Source: Anodontia alba (taxonomy: Eukaryota; Mollusca; Bivalvia; Lucinida; Lucinidae). From it: a DNA stretch of 64,000 bases. Numbering within the stretch: position 1 is the first letter of the stretch; each line of letters begins with the position of its first letter. Under the pieces are notes generated by a model. It had not been told where the DNA came from. It worked only from the letters and a program-made list of their open reading frames with translations, and did no database searches. Shown here piece after piece: positions 1 to 10,790 of this stretch. The DNA lies in contig OZ024830.1 in NCBI GenBank assembly GCA_964016985.1, forward strand, positions 76,229,763 to 76,293,762, in the 5' to 3' direction. Position numbers and translations under genes: made by a program.

Positions 1-362
1 CAGTTAACGAAATGACCCTTAGCTTGTTAAATTAACGACTGGGCCATGTTTTTTATAAATACATGATACTTCAGCATTTTTTATTTAGTTTTATGAGTGC
101 GTTTAATGCTCCCAAGCGCCATGCCTTTAGAAATCTATTTATGGACGTCAAATCCTCGCTCTTTCATATCTCTTGCACAGTTCCAGCTGCACATATCTGT
201 TCGGTCCCCTTTGGGTTGCCCTAACTAACCAGTAGATCAACACAGAAACAACCTAGTCAACACTCGATACAAGTTTAAAATTTGTTATAATGATAATTTG
301 ACTGGGATGACACCTTCGATGGAGACGTTATTTTAATCAGAGATTATGTATTTTATTACTTC
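1..362. other. AT-rich non-coding stretch
   Basis: I see no convincing open frame, RNA gene or repeat of a known family here. Base composition is AT-rich, like the rest of the left end. Confidence 0.5.
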
Positions 363-441
363 AAGAAACATAGATTTTGGATATTTGTTAGAGTCGCCTG
401 TATAAGGCGATTCTAACAAATATCTAAAACGTATGTTCTTT
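363..441. repeat. Palindromic hairpin, solo core of a MITE family
   Basis: Two arms of about 36 bases pair around a short loop. Each arm begins near AAGAAACATAG and runs to TTGTTAGA and the GTCGCC/GGCGAT centre. The layout (ACATAG, GGATATTTGTTAGA, centre, mirror image) matches the central hairpin of the longer elements at 1875-2140 and 25401-25670, but the AT-rich flanks of those elements are missing. It is either a core that moved or survived alone, or a member of a related short family. Confidence 0.6.
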
Positions 442-738
442 GAGGAAATAAGAATAAAAGAAAACCTTTCTCACATATGATTCTGGTCATTAAAGATTAT
501 TGACAACAGTAAATTCATTTTAATGGCAACATGTTTGGGAAAGAAATCCTGTGTTATAACGAGGTTTCGCTGTGTTATGGACCTCTGTGGAGAAGGCTAT
601 ACTTCAGCCAAGCGAAAAAAAAAACAAACAGTAAAACACAAACTTTGGTACAAAACTTAAAATATGAATAATAATAACTAATAACTATTTAATGTTTAAT
701 ATTAATAAAGTAATTGAAGCATTAGTAAAACAAATACA
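442..738. other. AT-rich non-coding stretch
   Basis: No gene or recognisable element is seen; there are runs of A and AATAATAA-like sequence only. Confidence 0.5.
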
Positions 739-1639
739 TTAAAGGGCAAATACAAAGAAATTTAAAATATGCCTGGTTTTCAGGGTGTTGATAGAATGCT
801 TTAAGAGGAAACCCCATCAAAAAAATCCAATCCAATCAAAAGTTTTGGTGATTAATTTACGATACCTATATTTTTTCCTGTTAGAGTAACCTCCCTTGGA
901 TTGTGTATTGATTAAGGCCCACAATGCAATATTCTGTGATGTCATAGTGGAACTTAAATTTTAAATTGAAATTTTAAACAGGAATATTCTGCATTTCCTT
1001 ATATGCTACATAGTTTTTCTCCTTAACCATTATTGATATTGGTCTCTGTCCACAAATAAGCCCATGAATAGAGAATTTAACTCAAAATTTAATCAGTTAT
1101 TTAAATTTAAAGCTAAATTTTAAAAGGTTTAAAACTTGACTAATATTAAATTTTCCGTAAGTTTTTTTTAATAATAGTGAATTTTGGGTGTATATCATAT
1201 AAATGAATACCAAAAAAGTCAATTTTGGCTAATTATTAAGCATTGTAACTTGATTTTAAATTATTTAAATGGAATTTTTAGATTTGAAATGTAACACTTT
1301 AAACCGAAAATAAGAGTTAAATTCCTATGTATATTAGTTTAAAGGAGTTGAATAAATTAAACAATGTGAAAACATTTTTGATTCAGATTAAAAAGCAAAA
1401 CATATTGGCAATTTAAAAAAGTTTAAAATTTTACTGTTCCCTTATGATGCCATAAAAGGGCTCATGAATATTAATGAGGCAGCCTGAATTCAATCCTCTT
1501 GGATGTTAAATATCAAATTTCAAATCGCAATATTTCAGAAACCGTTTAAGATAATTTGATGCGGTTTTCGGCAGTTACCTCCTTACTGAAGTGCCCTTAA
1601 ATATCTAGTAGAATTAAAACCTTCGTATTTGCCCTTTAA
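739..1639. mobile_element. Non-autonomous DNA element with TTAA ends (piggyBac-like MITE)
   Basis: The left end reads TTAAAGGGCAAATAC and the right end is its reverse complement, so about 15-19 bases form terminal inverted repeats. Both ends carry TTAA (739-742 and 1636-1639), the target duplication typical of piggyBac transposons. The interior is AT-rich with no transposase frame, so it would be a deleted passenger of about 0.9 kb. Weak inner similarity (an ACCxCATCAAA motif near both ends) supports one unit. The superfamily is inferred from TTAA alone. Confidence 0.5.
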
Positions 1640-1874
1640 AAATAAATAGGTAAATAAAATGTAACAATAAGTACATAAATAAAGTAAAATGAAAATATGT
1701 TAATTAAATAATTAATTAATTATTTTTTATGTTTTTGTGAATTAAAATAATAACACAACATATTAATATCATTCAATGTACAAAGAAATTCTCACGGACC
1801 AATCAGCGTTCAACTTATTACTCATTACATATTCAATACAAACACTAAAATACATACTCTCTGACATAACATCA
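1640..1874. other. AT-rich spacer
   Basis: Very AT-rich, with an AATTAATTAATTA run near 1704; nothing else recognised. Confidence 0.4.
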
Positions 1875-2140
1875 TGTAAACATGCCTATATAATTTTGAC
1901 CCCCTTAAACCCAACTTTTATATAGTAAAACTGTGGTTTACAGGGGTATACATTATTGTTCTTATTTCTGCTCAAAAACATAGATTGTGGGTACTCGTTA
2001 GAACCGCCTCGTGGAGGCGGTTCTAACGAGTACCCATAATTTGTTTTTATCAGAAATATGAAAAAAATATCAGAATTTTATCTGAAAATTTTCAGTTTTT
2101 GGTGGTAAAATTTTCAGTATATTTGAATATGTATGTTTTC
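1875..2140 (+). mobile_element. Hairpin MITE, copy 1
   Basis: The whole segment is repeated at 25401-25670 in the same orientation. Shared landmarks in order are ACATGC(C/T)TATATAATTTTGACCCC, TATATAGTAAAACTG, GGGGTATACATTATT, the hairpin GGGTACTCGTTAGAACCGCC with its mirror image (about 1987-2036), and TATCTGAAAATTTTCAG. Outer ends are weakly inverted (GTAAACATG against the reverse complement of TATGTTTTC). There is no coding capacity. Confidence 0.65.
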
Positions 2141-2159
2141 GTAATGAACGAACCGTTAC

Positions 2160-2350
2160 GTCATAGAACATACCTCCGGACAAGTGCACCAAGCGAAGAC
2201 TAAGATCAGTCGGCGCATTCGCGAAGTCTGATTAGATTCTTTGTTGAGCGCATTTTGGATGGTCAAGAATGCAAACGAAACGAAGACTGATGAGACTATG
2301 GCACAGGCTAACCCGAGCGCACATGTGACAATAGCTCTACCGTTGCGGCT
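2160..2350 (+). repeat. Dispersed GTGCACC/GCGCAGTCTGATCAG repeat, diverged copy
   Basis: Landmarks GTGCACCAAGCGAAGAC, a GCGCATTCGCG palindrome, GTCTGATTAGATTCTT and CATTTTGGAT match, in order, copies near 18880, 19390 and 20050, and a reversed copy at 22330-22460. The unit contains an imperfect palindrome around the GCGCA core. No coding role is seen. Confidence 0.5.
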
Positions 2351-2569
2351 CGAATGATCATACCTGAGTTACGTTTGATACCTTTTCGATCAGTTTCAGA
2401 CACATTAAGAGAGTCATATATACAAAAGCTGTCACCACCAGTGTAGTAAATGTGTATTGACTGTTGTCAATGTGCAATGATTGTAGTAAATGTGTAATGA
2501 TTTTGTAAATGAGTAATGACTGTCCATTTATAAAAAGGGACTGGATATATTTTAAGGGGACGTACTTCG

Positions 2570-2795
2570 GCCTCAACAGTTTTTCCCCCCTTCTGAAAAG
2601 AGGTCGTCTCGAAGTTTTTCTCCCCTTCTGAAAAGAGGTCATCTCAATACGGAAATTTCGGGTTTTAGTTGTTCTCTTTTTTAGAAGGGATTTGAAATGC
2701 AGGAAAGCTATCAAGAAGTCAGAAAAGTTGCATCCCTTGTGAAAAATGGCGGAAAATCTAAAAGTATATCTAGTCGCCTTAAATGTTGTGGGTTC
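2570..2795 (+). repeat. Dispersed repeat with AAAATGGCGGAAAAT motif, copy 1
   Basis: The order CTCCCCTTCTGAAAAGAGGTC, TGCAGGAAAGC, AGAAGTCA, TCCCTTGTGAAAAATGGCGGAAAA, AAAAGTATCTAGTCGCCTT recurs at 4320-4515 and 28500-28675. The long frame on the complementary strand (2358-2909) lies largely inside this repeat and has no protein-like features, so I do not call it a gene. Confidence 0.5.
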
Positions 2796-2909
2796 AGACG
2801 GCAATGAAGAGTGGTACCAACGGAGCAAGATCCAATCCCGTCTTCGAAATACATATATAGTGGACTTCACTATGACGTTAGCCGCAACAATGATTTCCTT
2901 GTTGATCAC

Positions 2910-3960
2910 CGTCGTGTCATGAAGGTGGTTGTGCTTTAGGATACGACTTTTTGTACACCGTGTTTCGTGTTTTTTGCAACCATTCGAAACAGATGTACGC
3001 CGGCGCGTGCCTCTTGTTTCCGATCACGTGATTGTCCTCGGCAGCGATAACTTCACCTTGGTTCAACTCACTCTCTTGGTAGGAAGCTGTAAACGAAGAT
3101 CACATTACATTAACACTCTTACGATGTGTATAATTCCAACTATTCATCTTTACACACATTTCACGCAATTCGTTTGGTTGTAGGAAAAGTTCAGAGCAGT
3201 TAGGAACCCGTCGGATCTTTTCTCATTCCAAGGTCTCAAAAGAGTGTCATTTTGGCAACATATGTAACATTTTGATGAGAAAGTTGGTAGTATAAGAAAC
3301 GAATTATTATTTTAAAATATTTTTTCGACGAGTAAACTCCAGCGAATCACTCACAAACTTAAAATAAAGAAAAAAAGCCGGGTTTTATTCAATTGTAAGA
3401 GTGATTCGCTGAGTCACACATAGATAAAATTCACAAAAAAATAAATTCATTCCTAAAGTAAATGTGTACTTCTAAGCCGCATTTCAAGATAGAGTATTTT
3501 GAGGTCGATTGTTTACATTCTACCCAAAGTATACATACACCAAAATTTCCTTAAGGTAATTGTCCAGGTGATTATCACTGACCAATGAAATCTAACCGAT
3601 TTGTTCGGGGTTTTTTTATTTGCATTTTTGTAGTGTTTGTTTAAATCCAGCAGAGCTTACATTTGTTCAAAATCAACATTAAACAGGTTTATCAATAGTT
3701 ATTTCATTTTTGGTTTATTATTGTTTTATTGGTCGGCTTACCGTGATGCTGAATTTAAGATTGCGAAAGTGATAAAACGACATTTGCTACGAGATTGCAC
3801 ACGAGAGTTCGGTATCTAAATATGTTTGCCTCTCTACAGCAATGCAAACATTTTGTGTGTATGCTATTATCATGCTAAGATAATGAAGCACCGGTCACAA
3901 GTGAGCAGTGCTTTAAAATCTCGGCAAATAAGTATTGCCTTTGTTTTTCTTAATCCTTTC
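2910..3960. other. Non-coding stretch with one old repeat
   Basis: No convincing gene. A segment at 3470-3605 (CCAAAATTTCCTTAAGG, GTGATTATCACTGACCAATG) resembles 17400-17550. A short inverted pair (AGCGAATCACTC and GAGTGATTCGCT) sits at about 3350-3412. Short open frames here look like chance. Confidence 0.45.
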
Positions 3961-4050
3961 ATCCCTGAGTTTCTGAAGTGGACACTTCCAATTTTGAGTC
4001 AGGTAGAAACTACTGCTCAAATAAGCGACTCATTCAAAAATCAAACCAGA

Positions 4051-4121
4051 ATGGCAAACAAAGTGGATCCCGATGGGACGGCTCATTATGAGCCGTCCCA
4101 TCAGGATCTACACTGTTTGCA
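4051..4121. repeat. GGCAAACA palindromic repeat
   Basis: The ends GGCAAACAAAGTGGATCC and GGATCTACACTGTTTGC are inverted, and the centre GGACGGCTCATTATGAGCCGTCC is a near-perfect palindrome. The same plan is seen at 17662-17728 and 28691-28765, and inside the longer MITEs at 19630-19845 and 21385-21602. Confidence 0.6.
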
Positions 4122-4319
4122 AAAAAAAATGTTTTGGTCTATTGTTTGGTCTGCAGGGCTGAAATGGTTAAGTGTCTATTTCAAAGAAAATTATAAAATA
4201 TTACCGTAATACATTTAGTCACTAGTGACTGGAGCCAGTCTATTCCGGGACTGTCAGTCTTGTTGGAACAGAGGAAGGGTTTATGGTGAATGGGTGTACT
4301 TTTAGGAGAGATAGCTATG

Positions 4320-4515
4320 TTAAAAAATGTTTCCCTTCTTTTTGAAAAAGGTCTACTGTAAAATGAAAGAATTTCTCTAAAGTAAAGAGTTTGTTTTTAA
4401 TGTGAGGCTACAAAAGCCTTGTCTGATATGATCTATATGCAGGAAGCAAACAAGACGTCACAAAATTGTCTCCCTTGTAAAGATAAGGTTCGGAAAATAT
4501 ACCAAAAGTATCCAG
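4320..4515 (+). repeat. Dispersed repeat with AAAATGGCGGAAAAT motif, copy 2
   Basis: It carries TTTCCCTTCTTTTTGAAAAAGG, TGCAGGAAGCAAACAAGA, GTCACAAAATTGTCTCCC, then GGAAAATATACCAAAAGTAT, in the same order as 2570-2795 and 28500-28675. It is non-coding and diverged. Confidence 0.45.
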
Positions 4516-4724
4516 TGTCACCCAACGTCGCATAAACGTCACATTAACGTCGGTACAACGTCATCACCCAGCAGGCTTATAACATTTATACAATGTCGCA
4601 TTAAGTCGAGGCAATTTAATCATTTAGCGAGAACATGACGTTTATACAACGTAACATTAACGTCGATGCAACATGACGTTGCTAAAGGTGGTACTAAAGT
4701 CAGAAGAAAAATCGTAGTCTGTTC
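4516..4724. repeat. AACGTC-rich short-period repeat
   Basis: Multiple copies of AACGTC/GACGTT occur (AACGTCGCATAAACGTCAC, ATTAACGTCG and so on), with CCCAGCAGG at about 4566. This resembles the interior of the small CCCAGC-ended MITE at 53021-53113 but no clean ends are visible, so it may be a decayed or nested relative. Confidence 0.4.
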
Positions 4725-4726
4725 TA

Positions 4727-5951
4727 CGAGGGTAGTTCAATAAGTTCATTTTTATGCAGTGTAAACCTTTGTCAGTTAAATAATAACAGCCGTTCAGTCA
4801 ATACGTACATTTCTTGCTCTTACTTTTTGTTTGAAAACCTATACCCATAGGCAAAAATGGAAAGTCAGAATATTGAGTTCAGAGCAGTCATAAAGTTCCT
4901 CACTAAAGAAGGTGCAAAGGCCAAAGAAATCCATCAGCGCATGGCTGAAGTGTATGGTGATAGTAGCCCAAAGTATTCCACAGTGGCAAAGTGGTCAGCA
5001 GATTTAAACGTGGGCGAGACTCCTTAGAAGATGACCCAAGGCCAGGTCGCCCTGCTGATGTCATCAGCCAGGAGGAGATCGACCGTGTTGAGAGACTTGT
5101 GCTAAACAATCGCCGAATCAAAGTTGCCGAACTTGCTTCAGAATGTGGTAGTTCTAATGGAGTGTTTACACTATAATCCATGAACATTTACACATGTGAG
5201 AAGTATCTGCCAGGTGGGTTATCCAGAAACCTGAACATGCAAGATTGTCAGCAAAGGGTGGAGTCAAGTCAAGAACTTCTGGAAGTGTACAATGCAAATC
5301 CAGAAGACTTTCACACTCGTCTTGTAACAGGAGATGAAACTTGGCTTCACCACTGGGACCCAGATACTAAAAACGAGTCCATGCAATGGAAGCACCCTGG
5401 CTCACCCCCAACCTAAGACATTTCGTACTCAACCATCAGCCAGCAAGGTAACGGCCACGGTGTTTTGGTACTCCAAAGGGATTATATTGGTAGATTACAA
5501 GCCTGCTGGTACTTCAATTACAGGAGATACTATGCAATGTCATTAAACAATTAAAGGTTGCTATTAAAGAAAAACGAAGGGGAAAGATAGCTGCTGGTGT
5601 CCTTCGTTTGCATGATAATGCCCCTGTGCACAAATCCAGAGTTGTATAAGCGGCTGTTCGTGAGTACAAATTCGAGCAGTTAAATCACCCGCCATACAGT
5701 CCAGACCTGGCCCCAAGTGATTATTATCTGTTTCGATATTTGAAGTCCCACTTGCATGGAACGAGATTTCGGGACGATGATGAGCTCAAGGCTGCTACAG
5801 AGGCTTGGTTTGAGGACCAAATAGACGACTAAAAGAAAAGATGGCCCAATGCATTGAAGTAAAGGGGGATTATATTGAAAAATAATGTTGAAATCATCTT
5901 CCAATCTGTGAGTTTAACTCCAAGTTCTACGAACTTATTGAACTCCCCTCG
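4727..5951 (+). mobile_element. mariner transposon (defective)
   Basis: Terminal inverted repeats CGAGGG(T/G)AGTTCAATAAG begin at 4727 and end at 5951, flanked by TA at 4725-4726 and 5952-5953, the Tc1/mariner target. The length, about 1.2 kb, is right for a complete mariner. The interior holds a recognisable but broken DD34D transposase. It is a full-length, inactivated copy in intergenic sequence rather than a fragment, so insertion was followed by decay. Confidence 0.9.
4857..5910 (+). pseudogene. mariner transposase pseudogene (DD34D)
   Basis: A cut-and-paste transposase that would act on the flanking inverted repeats. The N-terminal part (from MESQNIEFR at 4857, with YGDSSPKYSTVAKWSA) is the DNA-binding half. 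The catalytic triad is visible: TGDETW (Asp at 5333-5335), HDNAPVH (Asp at 5614-5616) and DLAPSDYYLF (Asp at 5719-5721). The last two are 34 residues apart, the mariner DD34D signature. A one-base shift near 4998 moves the frame into FKRGRDSLEDDPRPGRP; there are further shifts or stops near 5174 and 5415, and an in-frame TAA at 5647. No functional protein is possible. Confidence 0.9.
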
Positions 5952-5959
5952 TATTTACG

Positions 5960-6313
5960 AGAGGTAACTCATGTCATAATGCAAAATACATTTGGTTTTT
6001 TTTAGGTTATTTCTTTCCTTTTTTTTTCAAATTACAGTTTAGCAAATTGTCTTGAGGTAAGAAGTATAGACATGTATTTTTTTCTGAAATAAACCGCAAC
6101 AATCAAATATCAAATGTAGTCAAAAGTCATTCTTAGTAAGGTCTGACTACAAATATAAAAAAAAAAATCACGGAATATGTTTGTACTCATTTGAACAAAT
6201 AATTGCTTAAAAGTCTATATATGTGCCCTTTCAAAATATCAGGACAATTCATGGGCAGCAATAATGCCAAGACAAATTTAAATCCCTCATTCTCAGTGCT
6301 ACTTCATACCCCG

Positions 6314-6315
<2 letters not shown>
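5960..6315. other. Non-coding spacer
   Basis: AT-rich with poly-T and poly-A tracts; no feature recognised. Confidence 0.4.
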
Positions 6316-6318
<3 letters not shown>

Positions 6319-6383
<65 letters not shown>

Positions 6384-6390
6384 ACAAGCA
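6319..6390. repeat. Compound microsatellite (CT)n(CA)n
   Basis: About 20 CT units run directly into about 14 CA units. The strand-symmetric frames through it (LSLSLS, HTHTHT) are artefacts of the repeat. Confidence 0.95.
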
Positions 6391-6639
6391 CACACATTTC
6401 CCACATTTACACTTAGATTATTTCATAAAACTGCACACAAACATTCTTATCACCAGTCTGACAACTTAATTTAACCAGCTAAAACACTGGAAGGCTATGA
6501 ATGTGCTCGTTTTTGATAGTTTAAAATGGTATGATCAAATTATCCACATGAGAATTCTGTATGGTTATATCTTTGTAAAAGGTATTATTTTAGTCCTGAT
6601 CTGGATAATTGTGCACTCCTGTGTGTTTACATTTATATA

Positions 6640-6955
6640 ATGTTTAGTCCACTTTTACGAATTTGAATGACCCTGTCCACTTATTTGAGGTAACCAAACC
6701 TTAAGGTTTAAAGAGATGCTCTGAATTTTGTTTTTATTTATTGGTAGCTATATAATGGTTAATTTTAATTGCAAAGTAAAAAACCATACAGAAACCTAAG
6801 ATGAATAACTTATCAGAGACAGTATCACATTACATAATATTGTGTCCAGATTTATCAATTTGAGAGACCCTGTCCACTTATCTAAGGTAACCAAAGTTTA
6901 TGTTTTGAAGAGTTATCCTGTATTTTGATTTTATTTGTTCATATTTATACAGAAC
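6640..6955 (+). repeat. Two-copy direct repeat, about 195 bp apart
   Basis: The block GA(A/G)TGACCCTGTCCACTTAT, AGGTAACCAAA, GTTT(A)AAGAG, TTTGTTTTTATTTATT occurs at about 6660-6745 and again at about 6865-6940. It looks like a small tandem array or the remains of one. No coding potential. Confidence 0.5.
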
Positions 6956-6959
6956 ATAA

Positions 6960-7190
6960 CTCTCCAAATCAAATGAACAAAGGAAATCCCAAAAATGATT
7001 ATTTGTCTATAATGGAAAATTATCACAATACATCTATCATGATACAGCTGTATTTAATGTCATGAGATTTTCACACATCTATTAAGCCACCCATGGAGCA
7101 ACTTTATAAATCTAACTCAGACCTTTGTTCTTATTAAATTATATGAGTTACTTTATAAAATGAAATAAATACCAGTAATATTCAGCTGAA
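6960..7190. other. AT-rich spacer
   Basis: Nothing recognised. Confidence 0.4.
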
Positions 7191-7510
7191 TATATGGCAA
7201 GCTGTTTTACTATTTGTTATGCAAAATAGATACCTAATATATTTTAGCAGATATAGAGTATAAGATATCTGACATACTAACTCAGATATCATATATCCTA
7301 TATATCTGATATATTATATGAAGTATCTGAATTAATTCCACATATAAGATATCTAATTGACCGTATAAAAATTTTTTTGTTAAGATATCTTATATTATAT
7401 TCATATAGATATCTAATGTACTAAAGATATCTGATATATTAAATGAGATATCTTATTTTATTGAATAAATGAGATATCTTCTTTAGTAAATAAGATCTTA
7501 TATCCTATGG

Positions 7511-7627
7511 CTCGTCATTGGCAAAAACATCAGAAACAATTCTGGAAACTGCCACATTATAGGGACTGACCAGATCATGATGTCTCCCATAGAACTTCTT
7601 AAGTGTTGCTACCAGTTTTCTTTTTTT

Positions 7628-7659
<32 letters not shown>

Positions 7660-8490
7660 TTGTTTTTTTGTTTGTTTTTGTTTTGATACCCCTGGCTCAA
7701 CAACTTTGTAGTGAGCACTTTCCTACGCTCCAAGAAATCCTGATAATTTGAACATAACGGAGTAACTGTAATACGTAAATGCCGTATGCTTGTGCAAAAG
7801 GGATATTACTGCTCAGGAATGGAAAGTTAACAATTGGAAAATTGAAGTCATCCCGTTTGTCGTTAAGCCTGGTAGTAAGCTTTACATTGTCAATGTAGAG
7901 ATGACAATCCAAGTATGAGGAGGAGGCTCCGTTGTTTCCTTTATTTCAAGTTCACGTGGATAGATCAATTCCAAATACTCTGCATTTTATGTTTTTCAGA
8001 TTTTCAGAGACAATACATCATCTATATGTCTGTAGGTGAAATTGTATTGTTGAGCAAGGTGTTTCTTGCCTGCTTTGAGGAGACTTTGTACAAACTCTGC
8101 CTCATACGAGTATAAAAACAAGTCAGCAAGTAACGGTGCACAGTTAGTACCCATATTGCTGAAATATCCGACTACTAAACCCCATCAATATTGTCATTAG
8201 ATATTCCAGCATCTTTATGACATCAGTATCTGAGTATTTTTTGTGGTGCATCAGAGTGATCCCGAACGAAGTACGTGTCTTCGTAGCCAATGACAACATA
8301 CTGAAAGCGAGGGTTACCATTCTTATGGAAGAAACACTGGTTGATCTAGATTTCAATTTATCATGAGGAATAGTTGTGTAAAGAGTAGAGAAATTGAAAG
8401 ACTTTATACTGTTGACGGAATGAAGAGATTGTGCCTTTAAATTTTCTAAAAGCTCCTTGGAGTTTAAATTTTCTAAAAGCTCTTTTCAGC
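7511..8490 (-). pseudogene. Penelope-like reverse transcriptase fragment (copy A)
   Basis: On the complementary strand this aligns with the better copy at 41576-43165. It contains the C-terminal block with LTTRLNDKRDDFNFPIVNF and FPFLSSN, and upstream fragments including FGITLMHHKKYSD and RIFQQ. The frame is broken several times. A run of more than 40 T with few interruptions (7621-7671) lies exactly where copy D has only GGTTTTTTG, so a homopolymer grew within former coding sequence. The end near 8440-8490 carries a small local duplication (TTTAAATTTTCTAAAAGCTC twice). It lies inside the AT-rich MITE. Confidence 0.75.
7621..7671 (+). repeat. Poly-T tract
   Basis: Near-pure T run with a C and a few G interruptions, inside reverse-transcriptase copy A. 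The homologous site at about 41698-41706 has only six T, so it is a local expansion and not a retroposon tail. Confidence 0.85.
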
Positions 8491-8701
8491 ATATTAGATA
8501 TCATATATGTCAATTCAGACATCCTATATAGCATACAATAAATCTTATATAGCATATAAAATATCTTACTTTACATACAAAATATCTTATTTATATAAGA
8601 TATCAGATATAATATATCAGATATCTTAAATATTATATAAGATATCTAATATATTATATCAGATATCTGATTTATGGAATGAATAGTAAAAAGGCTTGCT
8701 A

Positions 8702-9303
8702 GCAAGCCGTTTTACCATTTATTATGCATTATATCAGATATCTTACATAGGATATAAGTTATATAAAATAGAATGTAATATATCTGAATTTGTATATCAG
8801 ATCTCTTATATCCTTTATAAGATATCTTATATCCTATATAAGATCTGATATATCATATATATATATATCTTATTTAATGCCACATATAATATATATGATT
8901 TACCATATAAGGTATCTTATTTGTTAAATAAGATATCTGATATCTTAATATAGATATGTGATATTCTGAATAAGATATCTGATATATGAAACATCTTATT
9001 TAATTGAAATAACCAGATATCTACTTTAATGGATAAGATATCTTATATCCTATATAAGGTATCTTATATAGCATATCAGATATATTAAACAATAAATAAG
9101 ATATCTTATATGTCAGTTAGGATATCTTACTTAGCATAACAGATATCTTATATAGCATATAAGATATCTTAATTGATATATAAGATATCTTATTTATTTA
9201 AAATATTTGATATAATATATCAGATATCTCATATATTATATAAGATATTTGATATATTAAATAAGATATCTAATTCATAGAATAAATAGTAAAACGGCAT
9301 TCC
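8702..9303. mobile_element. AT-rich GATATC-motif MITE, copy 2
   Basis: The left end GCAAGCCGTTTTACCATTTATTATGC repeats the left end of copy 1 (7197 on). The right end AATAGTAAAACGGCATTCC is its inverted partner, slightly diverged. The interior is dozens of variants of AAGATATCTTATAT, giving a very high density of GATATC. There is no coding capacity. The sequence should form extensive hairpins. Confidence 0.65.
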
Positions 9304-10270
9304 ATATGAATAAAATATTCCCCAAAATGTAGCATTTCAAGATATGATTACATTATGTCGTTTGATGTCCACTCATTTAACACACGTAAGCCAACCAGTG
9401 CGCATTTTCTGAAATAGTTCAGTAGTTTGTTAGGGAAAAAATCAAATGAATGCAAGGAATGTATAGTTAAGTTATCTGATTGAAATTACTAAGAAAATAT
9501 TCTAATTTTCAAGAAAATGCTACATCTGGTGTTAACTTATTTTAGCTACAATATAACTTTAAAATTAGGCCCAGTATTTTTTCTTGCTAGACACACAAGT
9601 GTTACATTTTGAAATGGAATGGATAAAAACAATACTCTAATGTATGGCACAGCAGAGAGGAATAAATTCAAACTGTGTCTACATTTCGAAGTTCCAGATT
9701 AGAGGGATATATGTGGGTACTTATTAGAAGCAGCTTGACAAAATCTTAAGTATACACAGAACGTTTTCAAGGAGAAAAAAGGAAGGCAAATACTTTTTCG
9801 TGGTATTGCCCAGAATAGTGCATTTTTGAGTACTGATTAAAATGTCTTCGTTGGTGTAACATCAGTTTAGCTACAAATATACATTTTTGTAGATTAGGAT
9901 CACTGCTCTGTTAGAGATAGGGCGTTTAACTGTTAAAATAAATGTGCATAAAGAATCTTCAAATGGATGTAATATCAGATGGAAAATGACCAGGACTTTG
10001 TATATTTAAGTGCCCTAGATGAGAGCCATATCTAGATAATTTATTATTATTATTTCTACACAAGGGATAAACAATGTGTAGACATGTAATTAATGATTTT
10101 AAAATGATCATTTTATTGTTTCTAGCTGGGCTTAACTGTGACATGCATTATGTGACTCAAGTATTTTGAGAAATGATACAGTATGTTGTGGTAAACTAAT
10201 TTTTTCCCTCATTTTGCAAAATTTCAGGAGATAGAAGGCTTAACAAAAGCTTAAACTCTGAGATTTTTTT
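9304..10270. other. Non-coding, AT-rich
   Basis: No gene or known repeat recognised over about 970 bases. Confidence 0.45.
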
Positions 10271-10279
10271 TCTATTTCA

Positions 10280-10789
10280 GGGGTCAAAACTATTCAATGA
10301 TTAATTTTTATGGCAAGTTCAAGAAAAATAAAAAAAAAACAACTTTGGCCTGTCTAATTTTTTCTTACCAATTTGATTCAAATCAGATACAGTAAATAAT
10401 GACAGTCACTTAAGTGTATACACTATGTTAAAATAAATGTTTTTTTCATAGTTTCAGGGGGCATAACTCTTATATATGTTAAACAGTATGGCTGGTTCAA
10501 GCGATGAAAACAGATCTTTTGATTAATTAATACTTGGTGCAGTTTGGTGAAATCAAATAATACTTGAAGATTTTATATACCAATCGGATAAGAATAATGA
10601 CCGGTGTGCACATGTTATTCATTTTCACAATTTCTGGGTCATAACTCTTGTATTTGCAATTTAATACGGCTGATACAAGAGTTGAAACTAGTTCTTTTGA
10701 TTATCTAATACTTGGTTCAGTTGGACAAAAATCAGATATTGCATGAAGGCTATAAGGGCCACTCAGCCTTACAAGCTTTAATTTTGTGC

Positions 10790-10790
<1 letters not shown>
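10280..10790 (+). repeat. Short tandem array, about 180 bp unit, three copies
   Basis: The unit landmarks CATAACTCTT(G/A)TAT, AATA(C/T)GGCTG, TTCAAG, TCTTTTGATTA, TAATACTTGGT(T/G)CAGTT and TCAGATA repeat at about 10290, 10460 and 10630. The last copy runs into AAGGCTATAAGGGCC and then a poly-T tract. Style and phrasing resemble the larger arrays between 28 and 57 kb. Confidence 0.6.

Larger units (their letters stand above)
7197..8699. mobile_element. AT-rich GATATC-motif MITE, copy 1 (split by a retroelement)
   Basis: The left end GCAAGCTGTTTTACTATT and right end AATAGTAAAAAGGCTTGC are inverted repeats. The interior is almost wholly iterations of an AAGATATCTTATAT-like self-complementary word. 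A reverse-transcriptase fragment occupies 7511-8490; without it the element is about 0.5-0.6 kb, the same as its neighbour at 8702-9303. The two elements meet at a shared TA (8700-8701), so one probably inserted beside the other at a TA target. Confidence 0.65.

Noticed and set aside
2358..2909. Open frame of 183 codons on the complementary strand
   Set aside because: Much of it lies in a dispersed repeat that recurs at 4320 and 28500 with frameshifts; there is no motif and the composition is low-information.
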